NCBI GenBank assembly: GCA_029204225.1
Contig: CM055103.1
Location: 40,061,323-40,125,322 of the forward strand
From: Diphasiastrum complanatum
Lineage: Eukaryota; Streptophyta; Lycopodiopsida; Lycopodiales; Lycopodiaceae
Reading direction: 5' to 3'
DNA: 64,000 nt
Shown here: positions 22,360 to 36,178 of the stretch, one piece after another
How the letters are laid out: each line of letters opens with the position of its first letter
Position numbering within the stretch: the first letter of the stretch is position 1
Program-made: the position numbers and the translations under genes
Notes under the pieces: generated by a model
Database searches by the model: none
The model's input: the letters and a program-made list of their open reading frames with translations, nothing else
Told to the model about the DNA's origin: nothing

Positions 22360-24290
22360 AGGATCAAGAGACAAACCACTATACCCTATTCACCACAACA
22401 AAACGGAGTTGCAGAACGAAAATTGTGGAGATGGCTAGGGCAATGCTTAAGAGCAAGGGTTTGCCAAATACCTTTTGGGCAGAAGCATGCAACACAGCTA
22501 CTCATATCTTGAATCAATGTCCGTGGAGGGTAAGACACCTTACGAAGCTTTTATTGGAAAGAAATCTAATATTTCTCATTCACGAGTATTTGGTTGTGAT
22601 GCTTACGCTCATGTGTCTGATAAAAACGAAAGAAGCTGGATGCAAAGGCTGTTAAGTGTATTTTCCTTGGATATGATGAAAGAGCCAAGGCATATAGGAT
22701 GTATGACACAGATGCACAAAAGATCGTGATTTCAAGAGATGCTACTTTTGATGATATGGGTCAAAATGACCACATAAAATTGACAATTGATTCCTTTGAC
22801 GATAAAGCTAAAGTGCAAGTGAAGGAAGAAGTTGGTGTCGATATGGAAGAGCCAATGGAAAAAGACAGGGTTAATAATGAGATTCCTAGTGCCTAAGTGG
22901 TACTTGTCAGTAACAAGTGATGCTAATAAGGGAGATACTCCCGAATGAAGTGAGCAGGGAGAGCTTAGAAGATCAACTAGAAATCGAAAACCTCCTACAA
23001 GATTAGAGATGAATCTAGCCCTAATGGGTTCTGTACTCAAGGCTCAAGAACCAAAAACTTTTGATAAAGCAAAGGAGCATAAGGAGTGGCGTGAAGCTAT
23101 GGAAACAGAAATGGAAGCTATATCAAAAAATAGGACGTGGAACTTGGTTGAGCTACCTGATGGTAAGATGCCTATCACTTGTAAATGGATATACAACATC
23201 AAATATGGAGCTGATGGGCAACTCAACAAGTACAAAGCACGGTTGGTTGCGAGAGGATTTGAGTAGCAAGAAGGTATTGATTTTGAGAAAACCTTCTCAC
23301 CCGTAGCTAAGATGGTAACTATACGTTCTATCATTGTTATTCCTGCTTTCTATGGTTGGAAGATCCAGCAAATGGACGTTAAATCTGCTTTTCTTAATGG
23401 AATGCTGGATGAAGAGGTGTACTTAGTACAACCTCAAGGATTTGTTGAGCTAGGGAGAGAGAATCTCGTTTGTAAGCTCAACAAAGCCATTTATGGATTG
23501 AAGCAAGCACCACGGGCGTGGTACTCTTGCATTGATGAACACTAGAACGAAGGGGAATGGTAAAGAGTGATGCTGATCCTAATCTTTACATTCTAAGGCA
23601 AGATTCAAATATAGTGTTCATTGTGTTGTACGTGGATGATTTGATTATTACAAGAAGTAATGAGAGCTTAATTGATGAAATAAAATCAGATCTTTCCAAT
23701 GCTTTTGACATGAGTGATCTAGGAGTGATGCACTATTGTCTTGGCATTGAAGTATGGCAAAAGGAAGACATGGTCTTTCTTAAACAAAGCAAATATGCAC
23801 GAGATTTGCTTTATAAGTTCCATATCAGGATTGTAAGCCTTTGAGAACACCTATGGATGTCAACATGAAGCTTATGGCATATGATGAATATGAAAAAGTG
23901 GATGCTTATTTGTATAGACAACTGGTGGATAGTTTGATTTATTTGACACACACACGACCTGATATTTCTTATGTTGTTGGTGTTGTTAGTCAATTTATGC
24001 AAGATCCTAGTCAAGCACACTGGAAGTCTGCTAAACGTATTCTCAGATACATTTGAGGGACATTGAACTTTGGTTTGAAGTATGATTAGCCTGAAGCACC
24101 AATGTTGGTAGGTTATACAGATGCTGATTGGGCAGGTAATATTGATGACAAAAGATCTACTTGTGGTCATACATTCAGTTATGGTACAGCTGCAATTTTA
24201 TGGAACAGCAAATAACAACCTACAATAGCCTTATCATCAACGAAAGCTGAATATCGAGCACTCACTAGCTTCCTAGAGGCGAGATTGTTG
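21406..24290 (+). mobile_element. Ty1/copia element B internal region, degenerate, 3' truncated
   Basis: Order of domains: gag 21406-22150, integrase core from 22153, then in shifted frames YSPQQNGVAERK and MARAMLKSKGLPNTFWAEA (22380-22500). RT follows from 23009 with WREAMETEMEAI, CKWIYNIKYGADG, QMDVKSAFLNG and GLKQAPRAW. The YVDD catalytic box is at 23629-23640, and RNase H parts (TDADWAG, SSTKAEYRAL) run to about 24275. Frameshifts and stops (23264, 23543, 24054) kill it. At about 24290 it switches to gypsy sequence, so the 3' end and the second LTR are lost. Confidence 0.9.
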
Positions 24291-25112
24291 TTGTCGGGAT
24301 TGGTAAATCTTGTTGTCGATGCCCTCCATCATTTTCCAGCGTGATTTATTAAGGAAGGGCAGTTGCTTGTAATAATGGAGCATGCCCTATAGGAATCCAT
24401 GTATTTTCCAAAGCTCGACCATGTCGACATGAAGTGCCGAGGTGAAGGCTATCCGGTAAAAAAGCCGCGCAACGTTGATATGGTTGTTTTCAGTCTGCAA
24501 GGGCTTGTTGATATCTTCAATGAACAAAACGATTTCAAAAGACCTACTACATGCCTTTACACTCTGTCACAACTGATTAAGCTTTCCAGAAATGGGGAAT
24601 TGATTATATTGGACCGATTACTCCCGTTGCTAGACACACTCAATCAAGATACATCATAGTGGCTATGGACTATTGTACCAGATGGGCTGAATCTAGAGCT
24701 TTTTGCAATGCTAACACTCATTCTACCACAAAATTTCTCTATGAATAGGTTATTGTTCATTTCGGTTGCCCCCTAGAACTTATCAGCGATAGGGGTACAC
24801 ATTTCCTTAACTCTGTCATAGCATATCTACTTTCAAAATCTTTGTGGTACATCACAAACGTTTTTCGTATTATCCACGATGCAATGGCCAGGCGAAATCC
24901 ACTAACAAAATATTATGTGGTGTTCTAACCAAGACCGTCGAGTCCAGCCAATCTGATTGGGAACTAAAACTTCACGCTGCTCTATGGGCCTATCGCACTA
25001 CCCCCAAGAGAGCCACAGGTCTAACTTCTTTCCAACTAACTGAGCAAGATTCATTTATTACCTTCGCGAATTCTATATTAGAGTCAAACTTTTCAGAAAT
25101 AGAAAAAAAATA
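24291..25112 (+). mobile_element. Ty3/gypsy RNase H end and integrase fragment
   Basis: VNLVVDALHHFPA at about 24305 matches the RNase H end of gypsy pol (NVVADALSRLP). Integrase follows in broken frames: WGIDYIGPITPVARHTQSRY and IIVAMDYCTRWAESRA (24595-24700), FGCPLELISDRGTHF (24760-24810), and SQSDWELKLHAALWAYRTT (24935-24995). The junction with the copia B RNase H is abrupt, so the two were joined by deletion or insertion. Confidence 0.85.
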
Positions 25113-27409
25113 AGTTTTTGCATCAGATCCTCACCGACATAATTTGTAGCTAATTCGTTGAGTCTCAAAATTACTTGCACGATTTTCCTGTCACATCCGC
25201 GAATTCTGATTAGCCAATTTTTGTACTGTCGGACAATTTCACTCATTTTGGTACAAAAAACTCACTTACAGGAATTCGTCGAGCCTCAGAAAACTGTCTC
25301 GAAATTCACGGACCTCACTTAGAAATCGTGGGCATTGAGAATGATTTTTGGGTGAATTTGCAAATTCTTGTCAAAAAAAGTCTATATACAGGCCTCACCC
25401 ATCCTCTCCATGACTTCATTCTAGATTCTTGCAAGTGAGTTCATCCTAAAATTTTCAAAAATTTTCAAAATTTTCAGAACTATCTAGAATCACTCTACTA
25501 CTGTTTTCATGGCTTCCAGAAATCCCACACTCTCACTGCATCACCGTAAGGCCCCCAAACCTTACACATGTGATCTCTTTTTACTAGAAATCAAGGATCA
25601 TTCTGCAACAATGCAATTAGCCAATGACATTTTCATCCGTCTTCGTTTTAATCTAATCCATCTTCCTGAATAGTAGCATGAGAGTCTAATACGTGCTGCC
25701 TACTCCTCCTACTTGGATGAATTTCACTCATTTCACATTTTTTTCAAGGATGGCAGTTACGTTACTATTGACATCACACCAGCCAGGATCCCACTGATCG
25801 GATTTCTAGACACTGGCGAGTCAATCCATGGCAAGGGCACTAGCTATGACCAGAACTATTTCAAAAAGTTCTTGCTTGCAAAACCATCGCTCACACCCAT
25901 GATGGCTTTGCCACGAAGCTAATTAAGGATCCCAAGGTATGAGTTGCGGCAAAATTTCTTCTGATCCTAATTGAGGTTCACATTGTCCGCATGGATCACA
26001 TTCCATCTAGCCACCTATTTGCGTTAACCATGACGATGGAAGACCCCACTCACACATTAAGTGGGCCGAGAAGATTGCCGAGAAACTATGCTTGGCCCTC
26101 AAACAATGGAAGGCTAACACTAAGTGTGGTTATCTTTTGCAAATGATAGTCCATCAAAAACTAGGGCGCAAGATGACAACAACTCTCAAGAAACTAGAAA
26201 CCTTGTTCCCTAGTACCAGAAAGCGGGCCAACCCCCAAGTAGCAACATAAATTGTCGCACCTGGGCCACGATGTAGCAACACACCAAAATGCAACAATCT
26301 TATACTACTTCTGTCGAGGCCCTCAACCAACATATCGCCACCCTGGAGGAAAAGTTAAAGACAACTACTCAATCCACATCTTTTGTCCATGTAGAGCATG
26401 CCCAGTTTCATGACTTTGCACCTCACTATGATGGATCAGATGGTGGCGATGAGTAGGATTTCAGCAGCCTCCACCAACAAATCAAGGTTCGTCGTTTTAA
26501 GGACAACCACAAGTGCAAGTAGCTCAACCACCAACCAATCCTCGCAGGACACTAGTGGTTACTTCCTCCCAACACCATTTCGTCTCTTCCACTTCTAACC
26601 CCATCGACACAACTAACTTTCTTTTCATTCCACTCCACTTCTCTCCAGAATCCCAACACATTGATGAATCTAACCCTTCACCTCCTCTACCCCTTGAACC
26701 TGATCCACAAGCTGAACACGCCTTAGCAGTTGAAACACCAACAATAAGACACCGGATCTCTCCAAATGCACCTAGCAAGGAGGCTCATCTCCCAAGAGTT
26801 CGCAAAAAAAGTATCAAACCCAAGAGCGAGGTGGCTACATTTTGCCAAACCTTAACCATTGCAAAACTCATAAGAAAGCCGTAAAGCTCCTAGACCTACA
26901 CCCAGCTTGGCGCCTATTTTTACAAAGCAAAACCTCCATGGAACGGTATCTCGAAACACCTGCATATATGTGCACCAATCCATATATTATCCTGTGGCGC
27001 GTCGAGAACCATTTCCTACCAAGAGGGTGAAAAATAAGATTCATTGGCCCAAGCTCATAGGTGTGAACACGGGCAACCCAACAAATGATATGATTACCAA
27101 TTGCCGTGTATTTCTCCAAAAGAACCATGGCAGCCCAGATCGCTACGTACGATATTTTGCGGATAATTGCGGCCTGGTGGCATTTTTGGCAAAATTGAAA
27201 GGATATTGGGATCAAGGGCTCCCACCAAGCTTGGTATCACAACTTGATATCAGAGCTCATATCGCTCTAATATCTAAGTAGTCACTTCGTAGAGCATACA
27301 ATATTAGAGCATTCTTATTCTAATATAGTGTAGACACTAGCTAAATTGTTTTGAGGTCATGCAATCTGCTATTTGCATACTTCCATGTTGAACTTCCTAG
27401 TGGATTCAC
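25113..27409 (+). other. Unrecognised decayed open frames, probably retroelement-derived
   Basis: Plus-strand frames include one starting MASRNPTLSLHH at about 25510 and one at 26513-26884 with a Pro/Ser/Thr-rich run. The former recalls the N-terminal ORFs of plant gypsy elements, but I cannot name a domain. A frame at 26907-27281 (DRYVRYFADNCGL, YWDQGLPPSLVSQL) is also unrecognised. All are broken by stops. Confidence 0.35.
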
Positions 27410-27625
27410 AATCAAAGTCTGGTCTAGCGGTAGACAAAAGCTCGATGGCTCCAGTTACCATCTATGGAAATTCAAGATGAAGGATTTGCTGATGGCCAAT
27501 GAATTATGAGAAATAGTCACAGGTATCGAACTATTTCCCACTGTTGCCAAACAAGCCATTTCCAAGTGAAAGCTCAAGGAAGGTAAGGCTTTTGTCTTAA
27601 TCATCCTTAACAACTCTGACACAAC
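27410..27625 (+). mobile_element. Ty1/copia gag N-terminal fragment
   Basis: Reads KLDGSSYHLWKFKMKDLLMA then EIVTGIELF and LKEGKAFVLIILN. This is the start of a UBN2-type copia gag (F.G.NY..WK..M...L). One TGA replaces the expected Trp after ANEL and another precedes LKEGK. The rest is missing after about 27625. Confidence 0.75.
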
Positions 27626-28374
27626 GAGTTATTATTAGTCTAGCTATTGACGACTAATATTTAGTCTTGCCTTTCGCGGATCATTCGTGACTGATTATCA
27701 GTCGAGCTCAGTCTAGCTCTTCGCGAATTATTCGCGACAAAAAATTTGTCTAGCTGTTTGTGACAAATTATTCTTTTGATGTTTTGTTATTGTTTGGATA
27801 CGTAATCAAATCGACCGTGATTTCTATCACTAACGTTCTGTTCGTTTCTGATAGGTGTAGTCATGCTTAGGGAAAGAGTAATATAGCTCATTCCGTTGCA
27901 TATGAACACTTTCTGTTCGAGTTTGTTTCTCGTTCGAGTTTCGAGTTCGCTTCTTTTTCGTGTTCGTTTTCTTTTCGAGCTATTTTCGTTTCTCACACAC
28001 GACACACCCTCTTTCTCCAACAATACTCTTAGAATCCAAAATCCTAAGATTTAACAGTTAATTCAACTAGAATCTCTAGGAGATCTATCAAGATGATAAA
28101 TGATTTACAGTCAACTCTAAGTATTTTAATATTATCTTGAGTTAAGTGCTCCTGTTTCTAGCATCTCATGCAAGAATATAGCAACTATTCAATCTTTCTA
28201 GATTTGTCTCTCCCCTGTAACAACCAGACATCTAGTTTGAAAATCGTACACAAGCACTTATAGACTATAATCTATAGTATAATATCATCCACTAGATTAA
28301 GCAAATGCTCCGCAAGTAAAAACAATTTACTTTATGAATGCTTATGAGATACAAACATTCTCAAATTATTGGAG
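27626..28374. other. No gene recognised
   Basis: Short alternating-strand repeats (GACTAATATTTAGTC, TTCGCGAATTATTCGCGA) occur at about 27645-27740, then plain A+T-rich DNA. No motif seen. Confidence 0.35.
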
Positions 28375-29809
<1,435 letters not shown>

Positions 29810-29813
29810 GTGG

Positions 29814-29885
29814 TGTTGTTGTTGGGGATCGAACCCGGATCACCTGCGTGATAGGCCGGAATACTTACCACTATACTACGACGAC
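29814..29885 (-). pseudogene. tRNA-Asp-like sequence, full length with CCA, between inverted LTRs
   Basis: On the minus strand 72 bases line up end to end with plant tRNA-Asp(GTC) as I recall it, with about ten differences, most of them G to A. The D-arm TAGTATAGTGGTAAGTAT and the T-loop GGTTCGATCC are intact. The anticodon reads ATC instead of GTC. The acceptor and T stems contain C:A mismatches, so it is not a working gene. CCA follows its 3' end (29811-29813), which plant tRNA genes do not encode, pointing to a reverse-transcribed mature primer tRNA. Confidence 0.75.
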
Positions 29886-29890
29886 ACCAT

Positions 29891-30501
<611 letters not shown>

Positions 30502-31410
30502 AGGCCCTTTGTGGTCTGAAAATATGTTTCTTAGTTTGTAACAATCCGTGGATTTTTATAGTAGCCAGTGCTAGGGTTTTGGTAATGAGCAGGCTTCTGT
30601 CTCAATACACCTCTATGACAAATTGTGAAGGCCATAAAAGCAACAAACAAAGTGGAACAAGAATTTATGGCTAGGTTTTTACACATTCCGGCTACCTAGT
30701 CAAAAACTGAGATAAGACTTATTTTTCATTCCAATTTCATGAAGTTGTTTTTCATAAGCTCTTACTTTCAATGAAATGTGGTGTGATATTGTAGCTATAA
30801 TCACTTACAATTTGAATGGAATTTTACAAGAGTTTTAGTAAGGGAATTTTTTGGAAGGATTAACTACATCATCTTGAAGAAAGTGGTCATTTTTTACTGT
30901 ATATTGTTTTGAGTCCTTCATACATGCGTTGATCAAGGCTTGAATTTTGTATTTGCAATCACTGAATCCAGCAAATAGTATGGAGATTAATAATGAATCG
31001 CCTTGTGCTACCACTAGTAGGGAATTCAGTTTGAGTTATAGGATGATGTAATCCATTGTATGCGATTAGTAAACTAAACTTACTAGCCAAATCCAAGAAA
31101 GGTATTTGTAGCCAAGGATCTTACCGGCATTGTATTAAAGTCATTGTCGAAATGTGCTCTATGGAAGAGTAAGGAAACGTTTCTTCATCCATAAGTTCTA
31201 CACTTTTCTAGAATAGACTAGTTAGCGTACAGTATCCTAGTTAAACTGCTATAAATTGTCAAGTTCTAAAGCGTTTTTCTTTTTGCCATATGTGAATAGA
31301 GAGTGCATTAACTTGACCCGAGCGTGAAGTACACCATATACAGCTAAAACACGCTGTCCTGGCTAAGTCACAACATAGACACACCATTTACGGCACTGTC
31401 TAGCAAATGT
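30502..31410. other. No gene recognised
   Basis: A+T-rich DNA with no motif, open frame or repeat that I could support. Confidence 0.4.
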
Positions 31411-32440
<1,030 letters not shown>

Positions 32441-32697
32441 CAATCAGATATGCAACATCAAGCATTCACCATAAGCATTCACCACAAGAAGGTGAAAGAA
32501 GAACACGCACAATCACACTATCACTCTATAGCATACTGAATGTAAAATGTACAAATAAACCTTGAACCCCTGATAGAGAGAGAAGACCTACGAGTAGACT
32601 AATCGACTACCCTACAACTAATGACAACTGGTCATAGCTGTCAACATTAATGTACCTCGTAAATAGGGACAATGAAGTTTATCATTGATTTCTAACA
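32441..32697 (-). mobile_element. Copia LTR (minus strand); inner boundary uncertain
   Basis: On the minus strand TGTTAGAAATCAATGATAAAC begins at 32697, right after a purine tract (GAGGGAGAG, 32698-32706). This gives a clear LTR start; its TGTTAG also supplies the TAG stop of the upstream pol frame. The other end is not sharp; a gag-like frame begins near 32430. Confidence 0.6.
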
Positions 32698-33010
32698 CTC
32701 TCCCTCAATGATAAAATTACATTCTTCTATTCCTAATAGAGTACGAAACCTCTCAAATTTACATCTACCTAATGACTTAGTACAAATATCTGCAAATTTA
32801 CAAAAAACAAGATCAATGGCTCCATCAGGAATTTTCTCTCGAACAAAATGGTAGTGTATTTCGATGTGCTTGGTTCGAGCATGTAAAACTGGATTTTTGG
32901 CAAGGTGAATGCAACTTTGATTATTGCAAGATATAGTAGTCGCATCCACCTGTGGTTGACCTAAATCCACAAGCAATCTTCGTAACCATACCGCTTCTTG
33001 TGTAGCAAAG
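32698..33010 (-). mobile_element. Ty1/copia pol 3' end (RNase H) and polypurine tract
   Basis: Minus-strand frame from about 33006: TQEAVWLRRLLVDLGQPQ, then ATTISCNNQSCIHLAKNPV, HARTKHIEIHYHFVREKI and FIIEGEC, ending at the LTR. These are the standard RNase H end motifs of plant copia pol. The frame is intact for about 100 codons; upstream pol is missing beyond 33010. Confidence 0.85.
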
Positions 33011-33070
33011 ATCTAGGACGAAAAAGCTTCGATTGGTGTGGGACCACCAATCTAATAAGGAGGGGGATAA

Positions 33071-33950
33071 TGTTAGCAACTGTGCAAACACAATGAAAAA
33101 TGTAAAAAATAAAAAATAAAACTCCATGGCATGTGTATTGTAAGCCCATGTATGAGTATTTGCCAATAAACTTCTACTATGGCATGTGTTTTAGAAGCTT
33201 AAAATAACAAAATAACTTAAACTTAGACTTAGAACTTAGACTTCAGAAACTTAACCTTAGAAAGATTCTAAGTTATCTTAAGTTCCAAGTTAGAAACTCC
33301 TAAAGTTCTAAGCTAGAAGTTTTTAGAAGTCTTAGAATGGCTAGTTTAGAACTAATACCATAAGCTAGTGGATGCTTATGGAAGGCCCTCCTTGCTATAA
33401 GAGGAGAGGTATTTCTCATGTACACAACACTTTTGGAATTATGTTATATTGTCTTTCTCTATTTTTGAGATTGTCATTCTATTTCGCTTGTGTTCCCTTT
33501 GGAAAGGTGCATAGCTTGAGGGAAGGTGCTCGGGCCTCCTCTTGTCTCCTTTTCATCAGTTTTAATTGTGGCATGTTTTATTTGCTTATTGGTTATGCTT
33601 AGTTTTAGCCACAATTCTTATTATCTCCCTTTGGGTGTTAAAGTAGGATTTAGATTAAACAACTTGCTAGTTGGGAAGCCTTAGCAAGATCTTGTTATTT
33701 TGTCCACATTTGCTAGTTGGGTACCGCCTTAGCAAAGTCTTAGTTAGTTTCCAAGTAGTGGCTAGTTTGGTACCGCCTTAGCCACACTATTTTATTCCGA
33801 GCACCAGTTGGGAAGCCTTGGTGCTCCTTGTTTGTTATTTTCCATTTGAAAGCTTTTACGTAGTTCTTAAAAAGTGGACAATCCTCTCCACCACTATACT
33901 ACATTCGTGAGTAGATCTAGCCACCACTTAGAATAGATTTACCACCAACA
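33071..33950 (+). mobile_element. LTR-like block with a hairpin array; right end tentative
   Basis: A purine tract AAGGAGGGGGATAA (33057-33070) is followed by TGTTAGCAACTGTGC, a typical LTR start. The U3-like part (33180-33360) is dense in AACTTA/TAAGTT words. CTATAAGAGG at about 33396 looks like a TATA box. The downstream part holds four hairpins (33663-33826). A CA end at ...CACCAACA (about 33950) is possible, but the flanks (GATAA, GAGAT) do not form a target duplication. The matching internal region was not found. Confidence 0.5.
33663..33826. other. Array of four hairpins with a common loop and different stems
   Basis: Hairpin 1 (33663-33688): stem CTTGCTA/TAGCAAG, loop GTTGGGAAGCCT. 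Hairpin 2 (33709-33736): stem TTTGCTA/TAGCAAA, loop GTTGGGTACCGCCT. Hairpin 3 (33758-33785): stem GTGGCTA/TAGCCAC, loop GTTTGGTACCGCCT. Hairpin 4 (33799-33826): stem GAGCACCA/TGGTGCTC, loop GTTGGGAAGCCT. All stems are perfect, while stem sequence changes from hairpin to hairpin and the loop is kept. Function unknown. Confidence 0.85.
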
Positions 33951-34144
33951 GAGATGAACTAGAAGACGGATCCATTCTGGTGTAGTGAGTGAGATCGCAA
34001 TTATCAAATATTCTTTGATTATCTTGTCGTTTCGCAATACCTTATCCTGATATCCAACATCTTTGGCTAGCTCTAGAACCATATTACCTTCATGATCCAA
34101 AGGTGGTAGCGTAGCAATCTCTAATCTTCTTGACAATTTTGGAA

Positions 34145-34991
34145 GGTCCATAAAATCCTGGAGCCAACTTCCAGCTTTGAGTTTTCTTTAGATTAGTATA
34201 TCTATAATTTTATAATCTTAAATACACATAATCTCCTTCAATGAAATCACGAAAAGTCCTTTTCTGATCAGCATATTGCTTCATTTGAATCTGTGCTACT
34301 TTGATATGCTCCCAATTAGCTTTCGAAATATCATTCATGTGCTGAACTTGATCCACAACTGCTAGAACTACAACTTCCGACAAATCCACACTAATAGGTT
34401 GTAATGGTTCGTGGCCATATAATGCAAAGAAGGGTGTCATGCCAATCGACACATGTGGAGTGTTGTTGTAATAAAATTCAGCTAAGTACAACCACTCTAT
34501 CCACTTTGTCTGATGATTTGAAGCAAAATGTCATAGATAGCACTTCAGCCACTGGCTGACCCTTCCTGGCTGGTCCATAAAAACCTGGAGCCAACTTCCA
34601 GCTTTGAGTTTTTTTTAGATTAGTGTATCTATAATTTTATAACCTTAAATACACATAATCTCCTTCAATGAAATCACGAAAAGTCCTTTTCTGATCAGCA
34701 TATTGCTTCATTTGAATCTGTGCTACTTTGATATGCTCCCAATTTGCTTTCAAAATATCATTCATGTGCTGAACTTGGTCCACAACTGCTAGAACTACAA
34801 CCTCCGACAAATCCACACTAATAGGTTGTAATGGTTCGTGGCCATATAATGCAAAGAAGGGTGTCATGCCAATCGACACATGTGGAGTGTTGTTGTAATA
34901 AAATTCAGCTAAGTACAACCACTCTATCCACTTTGTCTGATGATTTGAAGCAAAATGTCATAGATAGCACTTCAGCCACTGGCTGACCCTT
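34145..34991. repeat. 427-bp tandem duplication inside gypsy pol
   Basis: Unit 1 starts GGTCCATAAAATCCTGGAGC at 34145 and unit 2 starts GGTCCATAAAAACCTGGAGC at 34572, an offset of 427. The two copies differ at only a few places, and the 93-residue frame inside differs by one residue (DISKAN vs DILKAN). The duplication is therefore much younger than the rest of the decay. Confidence 0.9.
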
Positions 34992-35383
34992 TTCGTTTGT
35001 CGATCAGTTTCCTGATGAAATGATGTACTTGGGCACAATTTAGTGCCCACCTTGTCCATTAAGATCTTCCAAAAAGTGGAAAATAAGTCTGTCATCTCTG
35101 TCACTCTCCTTTGGTGTTCCATGTAACTTGAAGACATTCTTGAAAAATATATGTGTTATTTGGGCAGCATTGTCATTAGTTTTATAAAGTAAGAAATGTG
35201 CACATTTTGCAAGCCTATCCACCACCACAAAATATCATCATATCCTCCAAACATTATAGGCAAGGAGGGTATAAATCCATGCTAATACTTGTCCAATGTT
35301 GTGTTGGAATAGGTGGTGGATGCAATAAACTTAGTTGCTTTACATGTTCCACCTTATTCACTTGACAAGAAACACATTCTTGC

Positions 35384-35388
<5 letters not shown>

Positions 35389-35422
<34 letters not shown>
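35389..35422. repeat. (TA)n array, ~34 bases
   Basis: Lies in the gypsy integrase zinc-finger coding region, between the His pair and the Cys pair. On the minus strand it reads as a run of Tyr-Ile without breaking the frame. Confidence 0.9.
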
Positions 35423-35426
<4 letters not shown>

Positions 35427-35760
35427 TCTTCATACTAGCCCATTTGAATAGCTTTCTAATTGTTTGATATGTCTTCAACAATCCACTATGCCCAAGCACT
35501 CGGAGATAAATGTAGCTCATATAGTACTTGTGGATTAAATTTAGATTTAGGAACAAGCATAACTATAGAATGATCATACAACAATATTTGTCCTATAATG
35601 AGGATGAACAACAGAATTAGGATTTTGTAATTCCTCTAAAATTTTCTGTAAATCAGAATCCTCCATGTACTCTGCTCGAAGTTCCTTTATCCAATTAGCA
35701 TTCAGTAGAGTTATTGCCAATTTAGTTTTTGTCATATTCAACGTAGAGTTATTTTTTGTC

Positions 35761-36030
35761 TATTCATAAACATGTGCTCCCATAGTCATTTGATCATGTA
35801 CTCACCTAACATGGTCAAAGCAAACCCATGACCTTCTCAAGTCGCCATCTCCAGTTCGCGCCATCCTATTCACTAGATCGACACCACAAGTATGTATTTA
35901 AAAACTTTTCAATGAAGAATATTTTTCTTGGCGGGGTTTCTACAAAGCTACTTTGGGTCTTGTCTTACTAGTACACGAGGAGTGCCTCGTGATCCCCCCC
36001 CCCCTTAAAAAACTCTCACCACCCTTTGAT
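35761..36030. other. No gene recognised; short poly(C) run
   Basis: Nothing coding. An 11-base C run lies at about 35994-36004. Confidence 0.4.
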
Positions 36031-36178
36031 GCAATCCACTACAACAAATTGTATATAAGTAAAATGTATAGAAGTTAGCCACATGCCATCCCACAAGCAA
36101 AAAATGCAACCCACTATAACAAATTGTAGATGTGTAAAATGTATACAAGTTAGCCACATGCCATCCCACAAGCAAAGA
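36031..36178. repeat. Two-copy tandem repeat, 75-bp unit
   Basis: GCAATCCACTACAACAAATTG at 36031 recurs as GCAACCCACTATAACAAATT at 36106, each followed by TTAGCCACATGCCATCCCAC. It is non-coding and lies about 1 kb upstream of the zinc-finger gene. Confidence 0.85.

Larger units (their letters stand above)
33939..35760 (-). mobile_element. Ty3/gypsy pol relic, integrase to C-terminal domain
   Basis: Read down the minus strand from 35740: ANWIKELRAEYMEDSDLQ..L (before integrase), then the integrase zinc finger (LGHSGLLKTYQTIRKLF, broken by a TA array, then ECVSCQVNKVEHVKQLSLL) at 35510-35320. Next come SMDL (about 35265), the core VVDRLAKCAHF and FKLHGTPKE (35225-35110), and the C-terminal part MYLAEFYYNNTPHVSIGMTP, present twice (34918-34637 and 34491-34210). 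The tail at 34151-33939 has LPPLDHEGNMVLELA and IIKEYLI, like the end of chromodomain-class gypsy pol. Stops and frame changes throughout. Confidence 0.85.

Noticed and set aside
29814-29885. Functional tRNA-Asp gene
   Set aside because: Several C:A mismatches in the acceptor and T stems, a changed anticodon, and CCA written in the DNA; it is a reverse-transcribed or decayed copy.
33663-33826. CRISPR-like reading of the hairpin array
   Set aside because: The repeated parts are loops inside changing stems, there are no constant repeats with unique spacers, and the genome is a plant nucleus.
33071-33950. Clean solo LTR
   Set aside because: The flanking pentamers differ (GATAA vs GAGAT), so the right border or the solo status is not established.
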